Assembly (NCBI GenBank): GCA_950097015.1
Contig: CATNEN010000025.1
Coordinates: forward strand, 992,001-1,056,000
Direction of reading: 5' to 3'
Origin: Macrostomum hystrix
Lineage: Eukaryota > Platyhelminthes > Macrostomidae
DNA: 64,000 nt
Shown: positions 33,569-47,431 of the stretch, piece after piece
Numbering within the stretch: position 1 is the stretch's first letter
Layout of the letters: each line of letters begins with the position of its first letter
Translations under genes and position numbers: made by a program
Notes under the pieces: model-generated
Databases searched by the model: none
Seen by the model: the letters and a program-made list of their open reading frames with translations, nothing else
Told to the model about the DNA's origin: nothing

Positions 33569-33877
33569 AAGAAAAAAGCTTTTTAAAAGTATTACTCAGA
33601 CGGTACTGAAAGCAGTCAAACAGAAAAAACAAGGCGATATAATGACATTATAAACAAAACTGCAACGTCATCGCGTCTATTTTGGTGTCCTGAAAATACC
33701 GACTTAAAGTTAAGCACTTCCTTTGTGTTGTTTGGTTGGTTTTGTGCTTGTCAGCAATGCAAATTCGGACTAGAAAATTCAGCCTATTTCAAGCAACAGT
33801 TAGCTGCAGTCTGCACCGAGTTTCTACTCGCGAACTGAGAAAAGTGCGATTAACAAGCACTTCTGCTGGCTTCTAAC

Positions 33878-33920
33878 ATGGCACCAGAGAGATCAACTTT
33901 GTTCAAGATGCTGATCGAAG
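33878..33920 (+). CDS. possible first coding exon (14 codons)
   Basis: ATG at 33878 in context taacatggc begins MAPERSTLFKMLIE and runs into a strong donor, gtaagc at 33921, in phase 1. No protein family can be assigned from 14 residues. It could be the start of the C2-like gene at 51 kb, but the phases of the exons seen do not prove a link. Inverted 17-bp arrays flank it on both sides. Confidence 0.3.
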
Positions 33921-34004
33921 GTAAGCTTTATACTCGTACATGCTTATTATTGTCTTGTCTTCAATCATATCATTAAAAACATTGATTTACTGAACTTTAA
34001 CTGG

Positions 34005-34318
34005 AAAGTGTCATGAACTTTATGGTGTTATGAACTCGACGGTGTTATGAAATCGAGGGTGTTATGCACTGGAAAGTGTCATGAACTATATGGTGTTATG
34101 AACTCGACGGTGTTATGAACTCGAATGTGTTATGAATTCGAGGGCGTTATGAACTAGAGGGTGTTATGAAATCGAGGGTGTTATTAACTTGATGGTGTTA
34201 TGAAATCGAGGGTGTTATGAACTAGAGGGTGATATTAACTAGATGATGCTATGAGCTCGAGGGTGTTATTAACTTGATGGTGTTATGAAATCGAGGGTGT
34301 TATGTACTAGAGGTGTTT
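34005..34318 (-). repeat. 17-bp array, inverted and diverged copy
   Basis: About 18 units of gagggtgttatgaactc and variants, the reverse complement of the 32.2-33.6 kb unit. More diverged than the forward array. Confidence 0.9.
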
Positions 34319-34474
34319 TGAAACTGGGGCAATATGAAAATCAGTTTTCAGTTGCTTGAGAGGGTGGCCCCATGCGTTAGATTCTGCCGGAAAATGCATC
34401 CAGAGGGAGTTAAAAGGCCATGCTAAAAGATGGGATCGACCAAAGCAGATGTGACGGCGCCTTAGAAGTGAACA

Positions 34475-34519
<45 letters not shown>

Positions 34520-34522
34520 TCT
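34475..34522. repeat. (CTG)n trinucleotide run
   Basis: About 13 ctg/gct units followed by imperfect ones. No supported coding frame includes it. Confidence 0.85.
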
Positions 34523-34584
34523 GCTCCTTATTTCTTTGTCGTAAAAAATAACCCAAACAAGCATGGCCGCATTGAGGTTATAGA

Positions 34585-34668
34585 GGCTGGAAAAAATCTG
34601 ACTCGAACCCCCCTGCCTAAATCCTGGTGGGGGATGCACCGCCTGTACCACTCAGTCCGACTCTCTTT
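34585..34668 (-). mobile_element. tRNA-like fragment (Ser/Leu-type head)
   Basis: On the minus strand: gactgagtggtacaggcggtg (A-box region) and ggggttcgagtcaga (B-box region), spaced as in a tRNA with a long variable arm. The acceptor stem does not close well, so this looks like a SINE head or decayed tRNA pseudogene rather than an active gene. Confidence 0.45.
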
Positions 34669-34984
34669 GTTCTTTTGCCGCCGTGACCCGCACCAGACGC
34701 TGCAGACAACTGCAGCCTCGTCCTCGAATGACCCCGCCGTCTGGCCCTAATATTTCTTTTATTCGTTCCGCGCACCTTTCCAGGTAATTTTAGGTTCAGG
34801 TTAATCAACTCTGCTTTTTCGTATAATCTCTTTGCAGTTTCCCCGTTCGTAGCAACCCCTAGAAGCAGCAGACTGTAGTCCGGTGGTCACTCGCTGGAGT
34901 GGGATATTTTTAGCTAGCCTGGCTAATCAGGCGCGCATTTGGACTTTTGCGATCGGTGCAGACTGTACTGTGAATCGTTCTTCC

Positions 34985-35512
34985 CGTGTCTAATCTCCCC
35001 CGTGTCTCATCCCTCCCGTGTCTCATCCCTCCCGTGTCTCATCTCCTCCCGTGTCTCATCCCTCCCGTGTCTCATCCCTCCCGTGTCTCATCCCTCCCGT
35101 GTCTAATCTCTCCCGTGTCTAATCTCTCCCGTGTCTCATCCCTCCCGTGTCTAATCTCTCTTCTCTCCCGTGTCTCATCTCTCCCGTGTCTCATCCCTCC
35201 CATGTCTCATCTCCCATGTCTCTTCTCTCCCGTGTCTAATCTCTCCCGTGTCTCATCCCTCCCGTGTCTCAGTCCCTCCCGTGTCTCATCCCTCCCGTGT
35301 TTCATCCCTCCCCTGTCTAATCTCTCCCGTGTCTCATCCCTCCCCTGTCTAATCTCTCCCGTATCTCATCCCTCCCGTGTCTCATCCCTCCCGTGTCTAA
35401 TCCCTCCCGTGTCTCATCCCTCCCGTGTCTCATCCCTCCAGTGTCTCATCCCTCCCGTGTCTCATCCCTCCCGTGTCTAATCCCTCCCGTGTCTCATCCC
35501 TCCCGTGTGCGA
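34985..35512. repeat. 16-bp array, second location of the cccgtgtctcat satellite
   Basis: About 32 units of tctcatccctcccgtg with taat and ttct variants. The same unit family as 8955-9576. Confidence 0.93.
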
Positions 35513-35590
35513 GAACCTCGGTGCGAGAGGCAAACGCGTTATACTGCTCTGCCACTCCCTGCCCACCATTGGGTGAAGCTTGGTCGAAAT
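35513..35590 (-). mobile_element. SINE family A head fragment
   Basis: On the minus strand: gtggcagagcag (A box) followed by acgcgtttgcctctcgcac, matching the head of the 12.0 kb copy. The tail is absent. It directly abuts the 16-bp array. Confidence 0.55.
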
Positions 35591-35894
35591 TGGCTAAAAA
35601 TCGAGCAGTATTTAATGCAAACTAGCAGAGAGGCTGATTAACTAACGGGCTGTCAATTAGTTAGTAGAGTTGGCACTGCCAGCTTGAACCAGGTGCGTGA
35701 CTTTCACATGGGGAAAACTTCATTTAACCACAGATTTGACACCGAAAAATTGTACTTTTATGAGGCCCGCGAGAGTTCAAGGCCTTCCTTAACTTTCAAT
35801 TTCCTTAGTATACATATACTAGTTAGTAATAAATGGTAAATTATGTTTCTATAATTGGCACGTAGAAATCTAAGTTTCGAGAAATCAAGTTTAT

Positions 35895-36215
35895 CAGTCT
35901 GACAGTTCATGAGCCTGACAGTTTATGAGCCTGACAGTTCATGAGCCTGAAAGTTTATGAGTCTGACAGTTCATGAGCCTGAAAGTTTATGAGCCTGACA
36001 GTTCATGAGCCTGACAGTTTATGAGCCTGACAGTTTATGAGCCTGACAGTTCATGAGCCTGACAGTTTATGAGTCTGACAGTTTATCCGTCTGACAGTTT
36101 ATCCGTCTGACAGTTTATCCGTCTGACAGTTTATCCGTCTGACAGTTTATCCGTCTGACAGTTTATCCGTCTGACAGTTTATCCGTCTGACAGTTTATCC
36201 GTCTGACAGTTTGAC
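35895..36215. repeat. 16-bp array in two subtypes
   Basis: About 20 units. The left half is cctgacagttcatgag and the right half tctgacagtttatccg, with a sharp switch near 36080. Confidence 0.95.
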
Positions 36216-36640
36216 TAAGCATCTCGCAAAAGTATTGACTGCACTTTAATTCAAATAAAAGAGTTTTAGAAGGCCTACTTTGACCTGAGTACGTTCGTAA
36301 GACATGAGGTGACAGGTGGGCTAATTTCAAAGCATCAAGGGTGGCGCCATTCTCAAAGCTTTGAGACTGCACTCGAATGCAATGGCACGTAAGAGCTCAA
36401 CAACCCGGAATTCAACGCAGGATGCGAATTTTGAATAATTTTGCTCCGTTTCACACCTGGCTTAATAGAACTCTCAACCCGAAACAGATTGTTTTCTAAT
36501 GAACTCTGTCTTTCGATTTTTGGCTGGAAAAAAGACAGGAAACTCCTTGTCTAGAAGCAGCCTTCCTGCTAGTCGCACACTCCACCCCAAATTGAAGAAC
36601 TCTCTTAATCATGGTTAAATATAGAGCCTTGAGAACTCTG
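36216..36640. other. unique spacer
   Basis: No gene or repeat found. Confidence 0.45.
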
Positions 36641-36644
36641 AAGA

Positions 36645-38400
36645 TGAAAAGCTACTGATCCCATTGTATTTGAAAGGGAAAAGCTACTGATCCCATTGTA
36701 TTTGAAAGGGAAAAGCTACTGATCCCATTGTATTTGAAAGGGAAAAGCTACTGATCCCATTGTATTTGAAAGGGAAAAGCTACTGATCCCATCGGATTTG
36801 AAAGAGGAAAGCTACTGATCCCATTGTATTTGAAAGCGAAAAGCTACTGATCCCATTGTATTTGAAAGGGAAAAGCTACTGAAGCCATCGTATTTGAAAG
36901 GGAAAAGCTACTGATCCCATTGTATTTGAAAGCGAAAAGCTACTGATCCCATTGTATTTGAAAGGGAAAAGCTACTGATCCCATTGTATTTGAAAGGGAA
37001 AAGCTACTGATCCCATTGTATTTGAAAGGGAAAAGCTACTGATCCCATCGGATTTAAAGCAGGAAAGCTACTACTGATCTCATTGTATTTGAAAGGGAAA
37101 AGCTACTGATCCCATTGTATTTGAAAGGGAAAAGCTACTAAAGCCATCGTATTTGAAAGGGAAAAGCTACTGATCCCATTGTATTTGAAAGCGAAAAGCT
37201 ACTGATCCCATCGGATTTGAAAGGAAAAAGCTACTGATCCCATTGTATTTAAAGCAGGAAAGCTACTACTGATCCCATTGTATTTGAAAGGGAAAAGCTA
37301 CTGATCCCATTGTATTTGAAAGGGAAAAGCTACTGAAGCCATCGTATTTGAAAGGGAAAAGCTACTGATCCCATTGTATTTGAAAGGGAAAAGCTACTGA
37401 TCCCATTGTATTTGAAAGGGAAAAGCTACTGATCCCATTGTATTTGAAAGGGAAAAGCTACTGATCCCATTGTATTTGAAAGGGAAAAGCTACTGATCCC
37501 ATTGTATTTGAAAGCGAAAAGCTACTGATCCCATTGTATTTGAAAGGGAAAAGCTACTGATCCCATTGTATTTGAAAGGGAAAAGCTACTGATCCCATCG
37601 GATTTGAAAGGAAAAGCTACTGATCCCATTGTATTTGAAAGGGAAAAGCTACTGATCCCATTGTATTTGAAAGGGAAAAGCTACTGATCCCATTGTATTT
37701 GAAAGGGAAAAGCTACTGAAGCCATCGTATTTGAAAGGGAAAAGCTACTGATCCCATTGTATTTGAAAGGGAAAAGCTACTGATCCCATTGTATTTGAAA
37801 GGGAAAAGCTACTGATCCCATTGTATTTGAAAGGGAAAAGCTACTGATCCCATTGTATTTGAAAGGGAAAAGCTACTGATCCCATTGTATTTGAAAGCGA
37901 AAAGCTACTGATCCCATTGTATTTGAAAGGGAAAAGCTACTGATCCCATTGTATTTGAAAGGGAAAAGCTACTGATCCCATCGGATTTGAAAGGAAAAGC
38001 TACTGATCCCATTGTATTTGAAAGGGAAAAGCTACTGATCCCATTGTATTTGAAAGGGAAAAGCTACTGATCCCATTGTATTTGAAAGCGAAAAGCTACT
38101 GATCCCATTGTATTTGAAAGGGAAAAGCTACTGATCCCATTGTATTTGAAAGGGAAAAGCTACTGATCCCATCGGATTTGAAAGGAAAAGCTACTGATCC
38201 CATTGTATTTGAAAGGGAAAAGCTACTGATCCCATTGTATTTGAAAGGGAAAAGCTACTGATCCCATCGGAATTGAAAGGAAAAAGCTACTGATCCCATT
38301 GTATTTAAAGCTGAAAAGCTACTGATCCCATTGTATTTAAAGCTGAAAAGCTACTGATCCCATTGTATTTAAAGCTGAAAAGCTACTGATCCCATCGACA
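36645..38400. repeat. 32-bp array
   Basis: About 55 units beginning gggaaaagctactgatccc and ending attgtatttgaaa. Variants (cgaaa, atcgg, gaagccatcg) recur in blocks, which indicates segmental duplication inside the array. There are no unique spacers, so it is not a CRISPR-like array. Confidence 0.96.
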
Positions 38401-39834
<1,434 letters not shown>

Positions 39835-40292
39835 TGCAGTTATTTCTCATATCAGGAAAAGCTGATTAGGTCTAGAAGAGGAAGAACTAATTAGCTAAAT
39901 TTTTATTTCCAAATTCGGAATTCCAAGATCGCCCAGCAGAAAATTAGCTAATGAAATCGCCTAGTTAAGAAGGACTTTCTTGAGACAGCCGCGGATCAGG
40001 CAAAACTCGAGAAGATTCACGTAACGAAAGTTACGTCCGGCAATTTTCCGGCTCGCATAATACACATCGGTTGCCGATTTCAGAAACCTAGAATTGAGAG
40101 GAGATGAGATAGACAGGGCTGAACGATAACGTGATCCCATTGGCTGGTTTGCAGCCCTCCCAGCCTCCCCTCCTGCCCTACTCCGTACCGCACCTGATGC
40201 CCATAAAAGTCCCCAAAAAGCTCTAGACTAGTTGCTCATGTGCGCTTAGGATAATTTAGAATAGTTTTTTTCTTCTTCCTTTTCCCATTCAG
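39835..40292. other. upstream region of the ANKFN1/WAKE-like gene
   Basis: Single-copy DNA ending in a polypyrimidine acceptor, ttttcccattcag, at 40280-40292. This could close a 5' UTR intron or act as a trans-splice site 56 nt before the first ATG. Confidence 0.45.
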
Positions 40293-40348
40293 AAGACTTG
40301 ACATCAGAGCTGCCGAAGCCATCAACCGTCTGTAAGGATCGCTTCAAA

Positions 40349-43300
40349 ATGCAACAGCAGCAGCAGCAGCAGCAGTATCCGACCCTGATTTCAGCGGCAG
40401 CCAATTTTCTAGCCGTTCCCGGCGTTCCCAGATCGCAGTCGCGCCCCGACTCGATTCCCAACTCGCCCAGCAGGCTGCTCTGCGCCCGCTCCGCGCCGAA
40501 GGATTTGGGCCGCTGCTCCGCCAAGGGCCGCTTCTATCGCGGCGGCTTTGTAGCCTCCACCGGAGTGCCTGGCGGAGGGCGACGGCCGGGCCAAGCCGGC
40601 CTCGCTGCCAGATCGCGTGTCGCCGTTGGCAAAATTTCGCGGCTCTTCAACTAATTCGACAGCGGCAGCATCGCAGAAGCAGCAGACTGGCGGCGGCAGC
40701 CGACTGAACTTTATTCGACGCTTCAAGCGCTTCAACAGCAACAAAAACGTCGAGGACTGGAGCTCGGAGACCTACAGATCCACTACGATCCTGGACGATG
40801 CTAATCGACTCTACGAAGCTGTCGAAGCCGATGACGCCGTCAACCTGGCGGACATCCTGGCCAGAAGGCCGGTGCTGAAGAACTGCATTAACGACCTGCA
40901 GCTCAGCCCGCTCGACATGGCGCTGATCCGCGGTCGGCAGCGTTCCGCCCAGCTGCTGGCCGGGCAGGACGCCGTCTGCAACCCTCGCCTCATCGGTGGC
41001 ATGGAGGCGCACCTGGTGGACACGGTGCACCGACTCGCTGAAGAGATCGTGAGCACCTCCGCCAAGCTGCTCAGCCGATCGTCGGCCAGCAGTCAGGACA
41101 CGGAAGAGGAGCTTGACAGCCTGGAGCAGACCCACCGGCTGGCCCAGCGGCTGCTGGCAGACCTGCGCCAGTCGCCGCCGACGCCGCCGCCTGCCGGCGT
41201 CAGCCTGGAGGTTTCCGGCGCCGAGTCGTTGAAAGTGACGGTAGCCGCACCGTGCGGCAGCGTCGCTCTGCGCTACCGCATCGACTGGTCGGCGGAGCCC
41301 GACTTCTCCACCCTGCTGGGCAGCCGAGAGGCTGAGGCGCGCGCCCCCCGCTCGGCCTTTCAAATCCAGCGGCTGCCGCCTGGCCGTCCGGTGTTCATCC
41401 GAGTGGCCGCCTTCTGCCACGCCGGCTGGGGCGCGACCCGCCGTTCGGAGCCGGCCGCATTAGCGCCCTCGGCCTGGTGGCAGGCTCCGGGTTGCACGGC
41501 AGCCTCCGCCAACTCCTCCAGGCCGACTTGGTGACGGAACTGCGCGCAGGATTTGCCGACGAAATCGCCACCTGGCTGCGCAGCAATCAGGAGCTGCAGT
41601 CGCCCAAGCGGCAGCAGAGTCAGGAACAGCAGCAGCAGCAGCAGCAGCAGCAACATGCCAGGTGCAAGTCGCCGCTCAGAAAGCGAACAAGTCTTCACCG
41701 GCTATTCTCTGGCGGCGGGAGCAGCAGCAGCAGCGGCAGCGGCAGCGGCAGCGGCAGCGGCGATGGCGGCGGCAGCAGCTGCGCCACAAATAGCTCCGGC
41801 TCCAGCAGCGACTGTCCTCGCGGCGAAATAGTTCGCCGGCCTCGCCAAGGCCTCTTTGTCACAGCCGTGCTGCACACAGCCGACCGGGTGCTGCTACTGG
41901 ACGACGCCCTGCCGCACGCCCAGGCCGAGGCGGAGCTCAGCCCGGCCATGAACCTCACGGCTGACCTGGCCTGGCTTAGCCGCCTGCTGGCCGACGGCAC
42001 CAGCCTTCGCAGCTTGGCTGGTCGGCTCGAGCGGCTGGGCTGGCCGGAGTCGCAGTCCACCCGGGCCGGCCTCGCCCTGGCCGCCAGCCGCCTCCAGGAG
42101 GCTCTCGGCACCGAGCTGCTCGGCCAGGTCTATCCGACGGTTGTGCGCGACGCCTCCGTCGCCTTCTTCGTGCTGGTCTGCCGGCTGGACTCCGTTCGCC
42201 ACGCCGAGACGGCTTCGCTGTCCGGAGCGCGCTGGTCCCCGCTGGCCTCCCTCGCCAACCGCAGCGCCTCCTGTCCTGGCGAGGAGCTGCTGATTAGCCG
42301 ACTCGACGACCTGCTGGCGTTCTCGTCCAGAGCTCTGGTTGCCATGGAAACCGGGCTCTACCTGGGCTACGTGCACTTGTGCAGCGGCATGGACAGCGTG
42401 AGCATCCTGGTGGACAGCGGCCAGCCGAGCTGCGTGCCCTGCGTGCGTCTTCGCGACAACCCGCACGTGTCCCGCGGCGAATGGCGCCGACTGTTGGAAT
42501 TGCCTGCCGCCTCCGCGGGCAAGGACGGCGAAGCTGAAGACTGCGCAGAATCCGAAAGCGATGCGTTGGACGGCGAGAGTGAGGCCGACAACGAGGCCGG
42601 ACGCAGATTTGTAGAGTCGGTACGCAGCGGTGCTGGCCGCCTGTGCGACATCCTGAGACTGCCGACTGCCCAGCGGGCCAGGGTTCGAGTCTACACGGGA
42701 CAGGTAGATTTTATTTTATTTTTTCTTTTTTTTTTATTCGCCTTACATCCACTCCTACATCCACCCATAATAATAATAATAATTGCAGGAGGGCTGCGGC
42801 AGTGGCACATCATTTAGTGACACTAGACCCGCAGCCAGCGAGGAGGCAATTCTGCCCATTTCGCTGACTCCTGAGCACACACGCACACAAATACTATACG
42901 CAGGCATACGCTCACACAGGTGTGTATATCTGCACTGACATTCTCATCGTCAGGCAGTGTACATTTCACTGTGCCTGTGTTCATCCACCCATACACCAGC
43001 CCCTACATCCGCCCCTACATCCGCTCCCATATCCGCTCTTGCCTGTCTAAATCAGGCATTTCCATTCCTCGAATCCGCAGGTGGTGCAGCTGGGCCCGCG
43101 AGTTGGCCTCCTGCTGGCCTTCCCGCCTCCCGACTCCGTCTGCACCGCCCCAGGAGCCGCAGACCCCCTTGCAGGCGTGGCCGGCCTCAGTCGGGTCCCG
43201 CTGCCGCTGTTCGATCAGCTGCACTTCCGCGTCCACGGCGGCCGTTGGCACGCCGATCTGGCAGCGCTGAGCGCCGGGCTTGAGCTCTTCCTGGCGCTAG

Positions 43301-43986
43301 CCAATCACGCTCAGCGGGGCGCCTTTACCGACGCCGAGCTGGCCGAGGCCAAAGGTCGGGTGGCTCGTCTGCAGTCGGTGCAGACAAGGCTGGAGTCCCT
43401 TGTCAGGCCGCAGCGCTGGTCCCACACTGCCATCAGCACCGCCCGCGACCGCTCGGGCTGCTGCCACTGCTGCGTGGAGATTTCGCCGCCGGGCCCGACT
43501 GGTCAGCCGGAGGGTCGGCGGCTGTCTCCGCCGCAGGGCTCGCTGAGGGTTCGAGCACCGTCCGCTCCGACTGACCGGCAGGACCGGTGGGTGACCCTGC
43601 AGGCCACCTGCCAGACCACAGCCGAGGATCTTTGCCAGGGCGTCCTAGCCCAGCTGGCTCAGCGGACTCCAAGGCGACAGCGCCAGTCAGAGGGCGACGC
43701 CAGCGCTGCGGCTGGAGTGTCGCTGGTTGTGTCGCTGGGCGGCCATGAGCTGCCGCTGCCGCCGGCTGCCCGGCCGTTGCAGCTGCCGCAGCCGTGGCGG
43801 GACGGCCAGCTCTCGGTGCGGCGCAATTCCGACCTGTTGGTTGGCCGTAGTTCACCGTTGCATCGTCAGCAGCAGCAGCAACAGCAGCAGTTGTCCGCCG
43901 TTCCTGTGGCGGCTGCCGCGGCCGCTGCCGCAGCTGCAGCCGCCGCCGCGGTGGACTCGGAGGGCACCGTTGTGTTCGACCTGTGA
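40349..43986 (+). CDS. ANKFN1: Ankyrin-FN3 protein of the ANKFN1 / Wide awake family
   Basis: Two exons, 40349-42703 and 43081-43986, about 1,086 residues once two opposite one-base frame shifts are allowed. After a polyQ start comes a short ankyrin region (NRLYEAVEADDAVNLADIL, LSPLDMALIRGRQRSAQLL). A fibronectin III domain follows (ALRYRIDWSAEPDFSTLLGS, FIRVAAFCHAGWG). Next is the ANKFN1-specific region: LFVTAVLH, VFFVL-type strands, GLYLGYVHLCSGMDSVSIL, NPHVSRGEWRRLLELP, LLLAFPPPDSVCTAPG. Then a Ras-association-like segment (LRVRAPSAPTDRQDRW) and polyQ/polyA. In flies WAKE modulates neuronal excitability; vertebrate ANKFN1 is less characterised. The frame passes from phase 2 to phase 0 between 40554 and 40652, and back near 41480-41530. 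Confidence 0.9.
42790..42985 (-). mobile_element. SINE family A in the WAKE-like intron (antisense)
   Basis: On the minus strand: cactgcctgacgatgag, then tgtgctcaggagtcagcgaa, ggcagaattgcctcctcgct and gctgcgggtctagtgtcac, ending in an (ATT)n tail at 42767-42785. The tRNA-like head is missing. The element occupies the middle of the 377-bp intron 42704-43080. Confidence 0.75.
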
Positions 43987-44900
43987 CCTCAGGCAGGATA
44001 TTTCTGGCGATCCAACGGACAAGCACATATTATTCAGTCCACAGAAGAAAGCCATTTGAGGAGTGTACAGATATTTATTTGTTCGATTTGGTCCATTATA
44101 CATTACATATTACATAATTTATACATATAAATTATTTTGCCATTAAACAACTAAAAAAGATCTATCAGCCTTCAAAAATCTATTGTTTAACATTGAACTT
44201 TAAACTTTAGCGCCATTATCGCTGATTAAAAGTAGTTTATAAAATCTAATTTTCAATGCTTTATAGCGCTTGCTAATTATGTTTAAGATTTTTTTTCGCG
44301 CGAATTTAAACTTCTATTCTTTTAGTTACGCTTCTAGCCGCTTTTTAAAGCTTTTAATCTTCTAATTTATTTAATTATCCACCCGGTAAACATTAAAGTC
44401 AAGTTTTGTTACGACGCTTAGCAAGTAAATTGTTTTAATATTAAATAACTTTGTTTTAATCGTTTGTAACATTCCTGTAAAAAGCTTAAACCGAACTCAT
44501 CCTCATAAAAAAAGATATTTTGCGTTTGTTTAAACTAGATAGCTATGATATATTTTTAAGTTGTAACTATGTACGAAATAGTTTTGCTGATTATATATAG
44601 CGTGTCTATATATGGACGATTCGCAGATGTTATATTCGGCTTTGTTAAAATTGTGATAAATGAATTCAATTGCTTTCACGAATTCAACGCTAATCACATA
44701 TATTTCAGTGACAAGAAAAAAATACCTCGATATATCGTGCTTAATAATTCGATATTATTTTTCACAACCCACAATACTTATAATTGTTCCGTGTACAATT
44801 CTGACTATTCCCCAGTGACTGTACAAATTGAAATAAATCGAATTGTAAATCAAATAAAGTGATAATTCGATAAAAAATTGTTTGGACTATTGCATTTCCT
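43987..44900. other. 3' flank of the WAKE-like gene, AT-rich
   Basis: Very AT-rich single-copy DNA. An ATTAAA at 44142-44147 is a possible polyadenylation signal. The open frame at 44569-44862 is AT-driven and not supported. Confidence 0.45.
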
Positions 44901-44924
44901 CAGCAGCTGGGCTAGTGCTATCAG

Positions 44925-45618
44925 GTATACTATCAGGTGTGCCTATCAGGTGTACTATCAGGTGTGCCATCAGGTGTACTATCAGGTGTACTATCAGGTG
45001 TGCCATCAGGTGTACTATCAGGTGTACTATCAGGTGTGCCATCAGGTATACTATCAGGTGTACTATCAGGTGTGCTATCAGGTGTGCTATCAGGTGTGCT
45101 ATCATGTGTGCTATCAGGTGTGCTATCAGGTGTGCTATCAGGTGTGCTATCATGTGTGCTATCAGGTGTACTATCAGGTGTACTATCAGGTGTGCCATCA
45201 TGTATATTATCAGGTGTACTATCATGTGTGCTATCAGGTGTGCTATCAGGTGTGCTATCATGTGTGCTATCAGGTGTGCCATCAGGTGTGCTATCAGGTG
45301 TGCTATCAGGTGTGCTATCAGGTGTAGCTATCAGGTGTGCTATCAGGTGTACTATCAGGTGTACTATCAGGTGTGCCATCAGGTGTGCTATCAGGTGTGC
45401 TATCAGGTGTGCTATCAGGTGTGCTATCATGTGTGCTATCAGGTGTGCTATCATGTGTGCTATCATGTGTGCTATCAGGTGTACTATCAGGTGTGCAATC
45501 AGGTGTACTATCAGGTGTGCAATCAGGTGTACTATCAGGTGTGCTATCAGGTGTACTATCAGGTGTGCAATCAGGTGTACTATCAGGTGTGCTATCAGGT
45601 GTGCTATCAGGTGTGTTG
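44925..45618. repeat. 12-bp array, unit ctatcaggtgtg
   Basis: About 58 units with ctat/ccat/caat and ggtgta/ggtgtg/atgtg variants. Every unit contains cag followed by gtgt. All frames remain open because 12 is a multiple of three. Confidence 0.95.
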
Positions 45619-45668
45619 GCCACCTCAGTCCACGAACTGAACAGCTGTTCAGCCCTCCATGCCAATCT
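45619..45668 (+). mobile_element. SINE family B core fragment
   Basis: ctcagtccacgaactgaacagctgttcagcc matches the core of the copy at 485-605 and directly abuts the 12-bp array. Confidence 0.4.
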
Positions 45669-46615
45669 ATCTATTAAGAGAGCTTCAAGACGCTCTTGCA
45701 CTATTCTAAATATATCATCTGCATTGTATTCTCTCGCAAATTAAAATAGCCTCCATATTTGGAAAACGTTATTGACACTTTCACAAATGACAAACAATTC
45801 AGTTCGTACTCTCTTGTGTAGGCGTGTGCTCATATCCTAACTGTTATCTCTAGTGGGGGCTAAATTTAAACTGGTGCGATTTTTAGGAGGCCAGGAAATT
45901 CCTGCAAGTCAAGCGAGATAAGGTTGAGCGATTTTAAATCCCAGATTTTCCATAAAGCTAATTTCATGCCATCTGTTTAACAGGCAGAGTTAGTGCCGAT
46001 AAAAATATTTAAGGACATTGCTGACCTTTAGTTAAAAATGGCGTTATTGCATGAGAAGAAAAAAGCTTCAAGAAATAAAATAGCACAGAGATATAAGCCG
46101 GTAAGAAACTTGGCGAACATTTTGGAAACAATTTCAAATAGCATTGATTGCAAGAAGATAGAATCGAAATACTTCAGATACGGGCCATATTACAGAGATT
46201 TTCCTTGTAGGGAAGGCCAAGCGGACGCTGGGGACATTGTCACGTGTCGCAGCAAGGCATTCGTTCGGTGCTAAATCCGCCCGTCGCGTTCCCTATACCT
46301 ACCTTGCTCGGGAAGCTGCAGGGCAGATGATAAATTTTGGATAATCCGTCTTCAAGTGGATTATTCCTTCTCGGCTCTCCTGTTACAAGCGACATCACTT
46401 TGAATTCTTGATCACGTGACGCAATGCTGCTGAAGACGCTGTGAGATCAGCGCTAATCCAGGCCTGGTCACACCCCCTGCTGGGCCGCCATCAACGGCGA
46501 AACGCGATAAATTTAACAGAAATCTGTGCACTTTTCCCATTTCACCTGCCACCCGCCGCTTATTCTTGGAGGCTGCGCGAAGCTCAGAGTGAAAAGACGG
46601 CTGTCGTAGGCGTAA
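45669..46615. other. unique sequence
   Basis: A frame at 46038-46274 begins with a good ATG context (aaaatggcg) and a Lys-rich start, MALLHEKKKASRNK. I do not recognise it and see no other support, so no gene is called. Confidence 0.4.
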
Positions 46616-46619
46616 TACC

Positions 46620-46804
<185 letters not shown>

Positions 46805-46849
46805 CCCTTTGACGCGTTAATAAGTAAGTTTACTGTTCGCGCTGGTTCG

Positions 46850-47075
46850 TTATTTGGTGTCAGTCGACGCGCAGTAAGCGAGGCAATTCTGCCTACTCCG
46901 CTGACTCCTGAGCACACACGCACTCAGATACTGTACGCAGGCAGACACTCACACGGGTGTGTATACTCGTATCTGCTCTCACTTCCTCATCGTCAGGCAG
47001 TGTACACTGTCACTGTGCCTTGGAGGTTGGCCCTCAATGGTTGAGCTCGAGAATCGTTAGTCCGCTCTGCCACTC

Positions 47076-47076
<1 letters not shown>
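46850..47076 (-). mobile_element. SINE family A, near full length
   Basis: On the minus strand: tggcagagcggactaacgat (tRNA-like head), gagggccaacctccaaggca, cactgcctgacgatgaggaa and tgtgctcaggagtcagcgga, with the final block modified (tactgcgcgtcgac). It sits between two complementary microsatellites. Confidence 0.75.
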
Positions 47077-47131
<55 letters not shown>

Positions 47132-47387
47132 GGACAGACAGACAGACAGACAGATAGACAGACAGACAGACAGGCAGACAGACAGACCGACAGACAGACA
47201 GACAGACCGACAGACAGACAGACAGACAGACACAAAGACAGACAGACAGACCGACAGACAGACAGACAGACCGACAGACAGACAGACAGACAGACACAAA
47301 GACAGACAGACAGACCGACAGACAGACAGACAGACAGACGACAGACAGACAGACAGACTGACCGACAGAGAGACAGACAGACAGACC

Positions 47388-47431
<44 letters not shown>
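47076..47431. repeat. (ACAG)n microsatellite
   Basis: About 88 acag units with scattered ccg and cacaaag variants. Complementary to 46620-46804 and starting exactly at the SINE head. Confidence 0.97.

Noticed and set aside
36645-38400. Array of 32-bp direct repeats resembling a CRISPR in period
   Set aside because: There are no unique spacers between repeats, no cas genes, and the DNA is clearly animal nuclear. Same for the 30-bp and 36-bp arrays.
42703-42817. Extension of the WAKE-like frame into VDFILFFLFF as a membrane segment
   Set aside because: The donor at 42704 and the in-phase homologous continuation at 43081 show this is intron sequence.
44569-44862. 97-codon frame in the flank of the WAKE-like gene
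   Set aside because: Very AT-rich, no recognised domain, no splice or promoter evidence.
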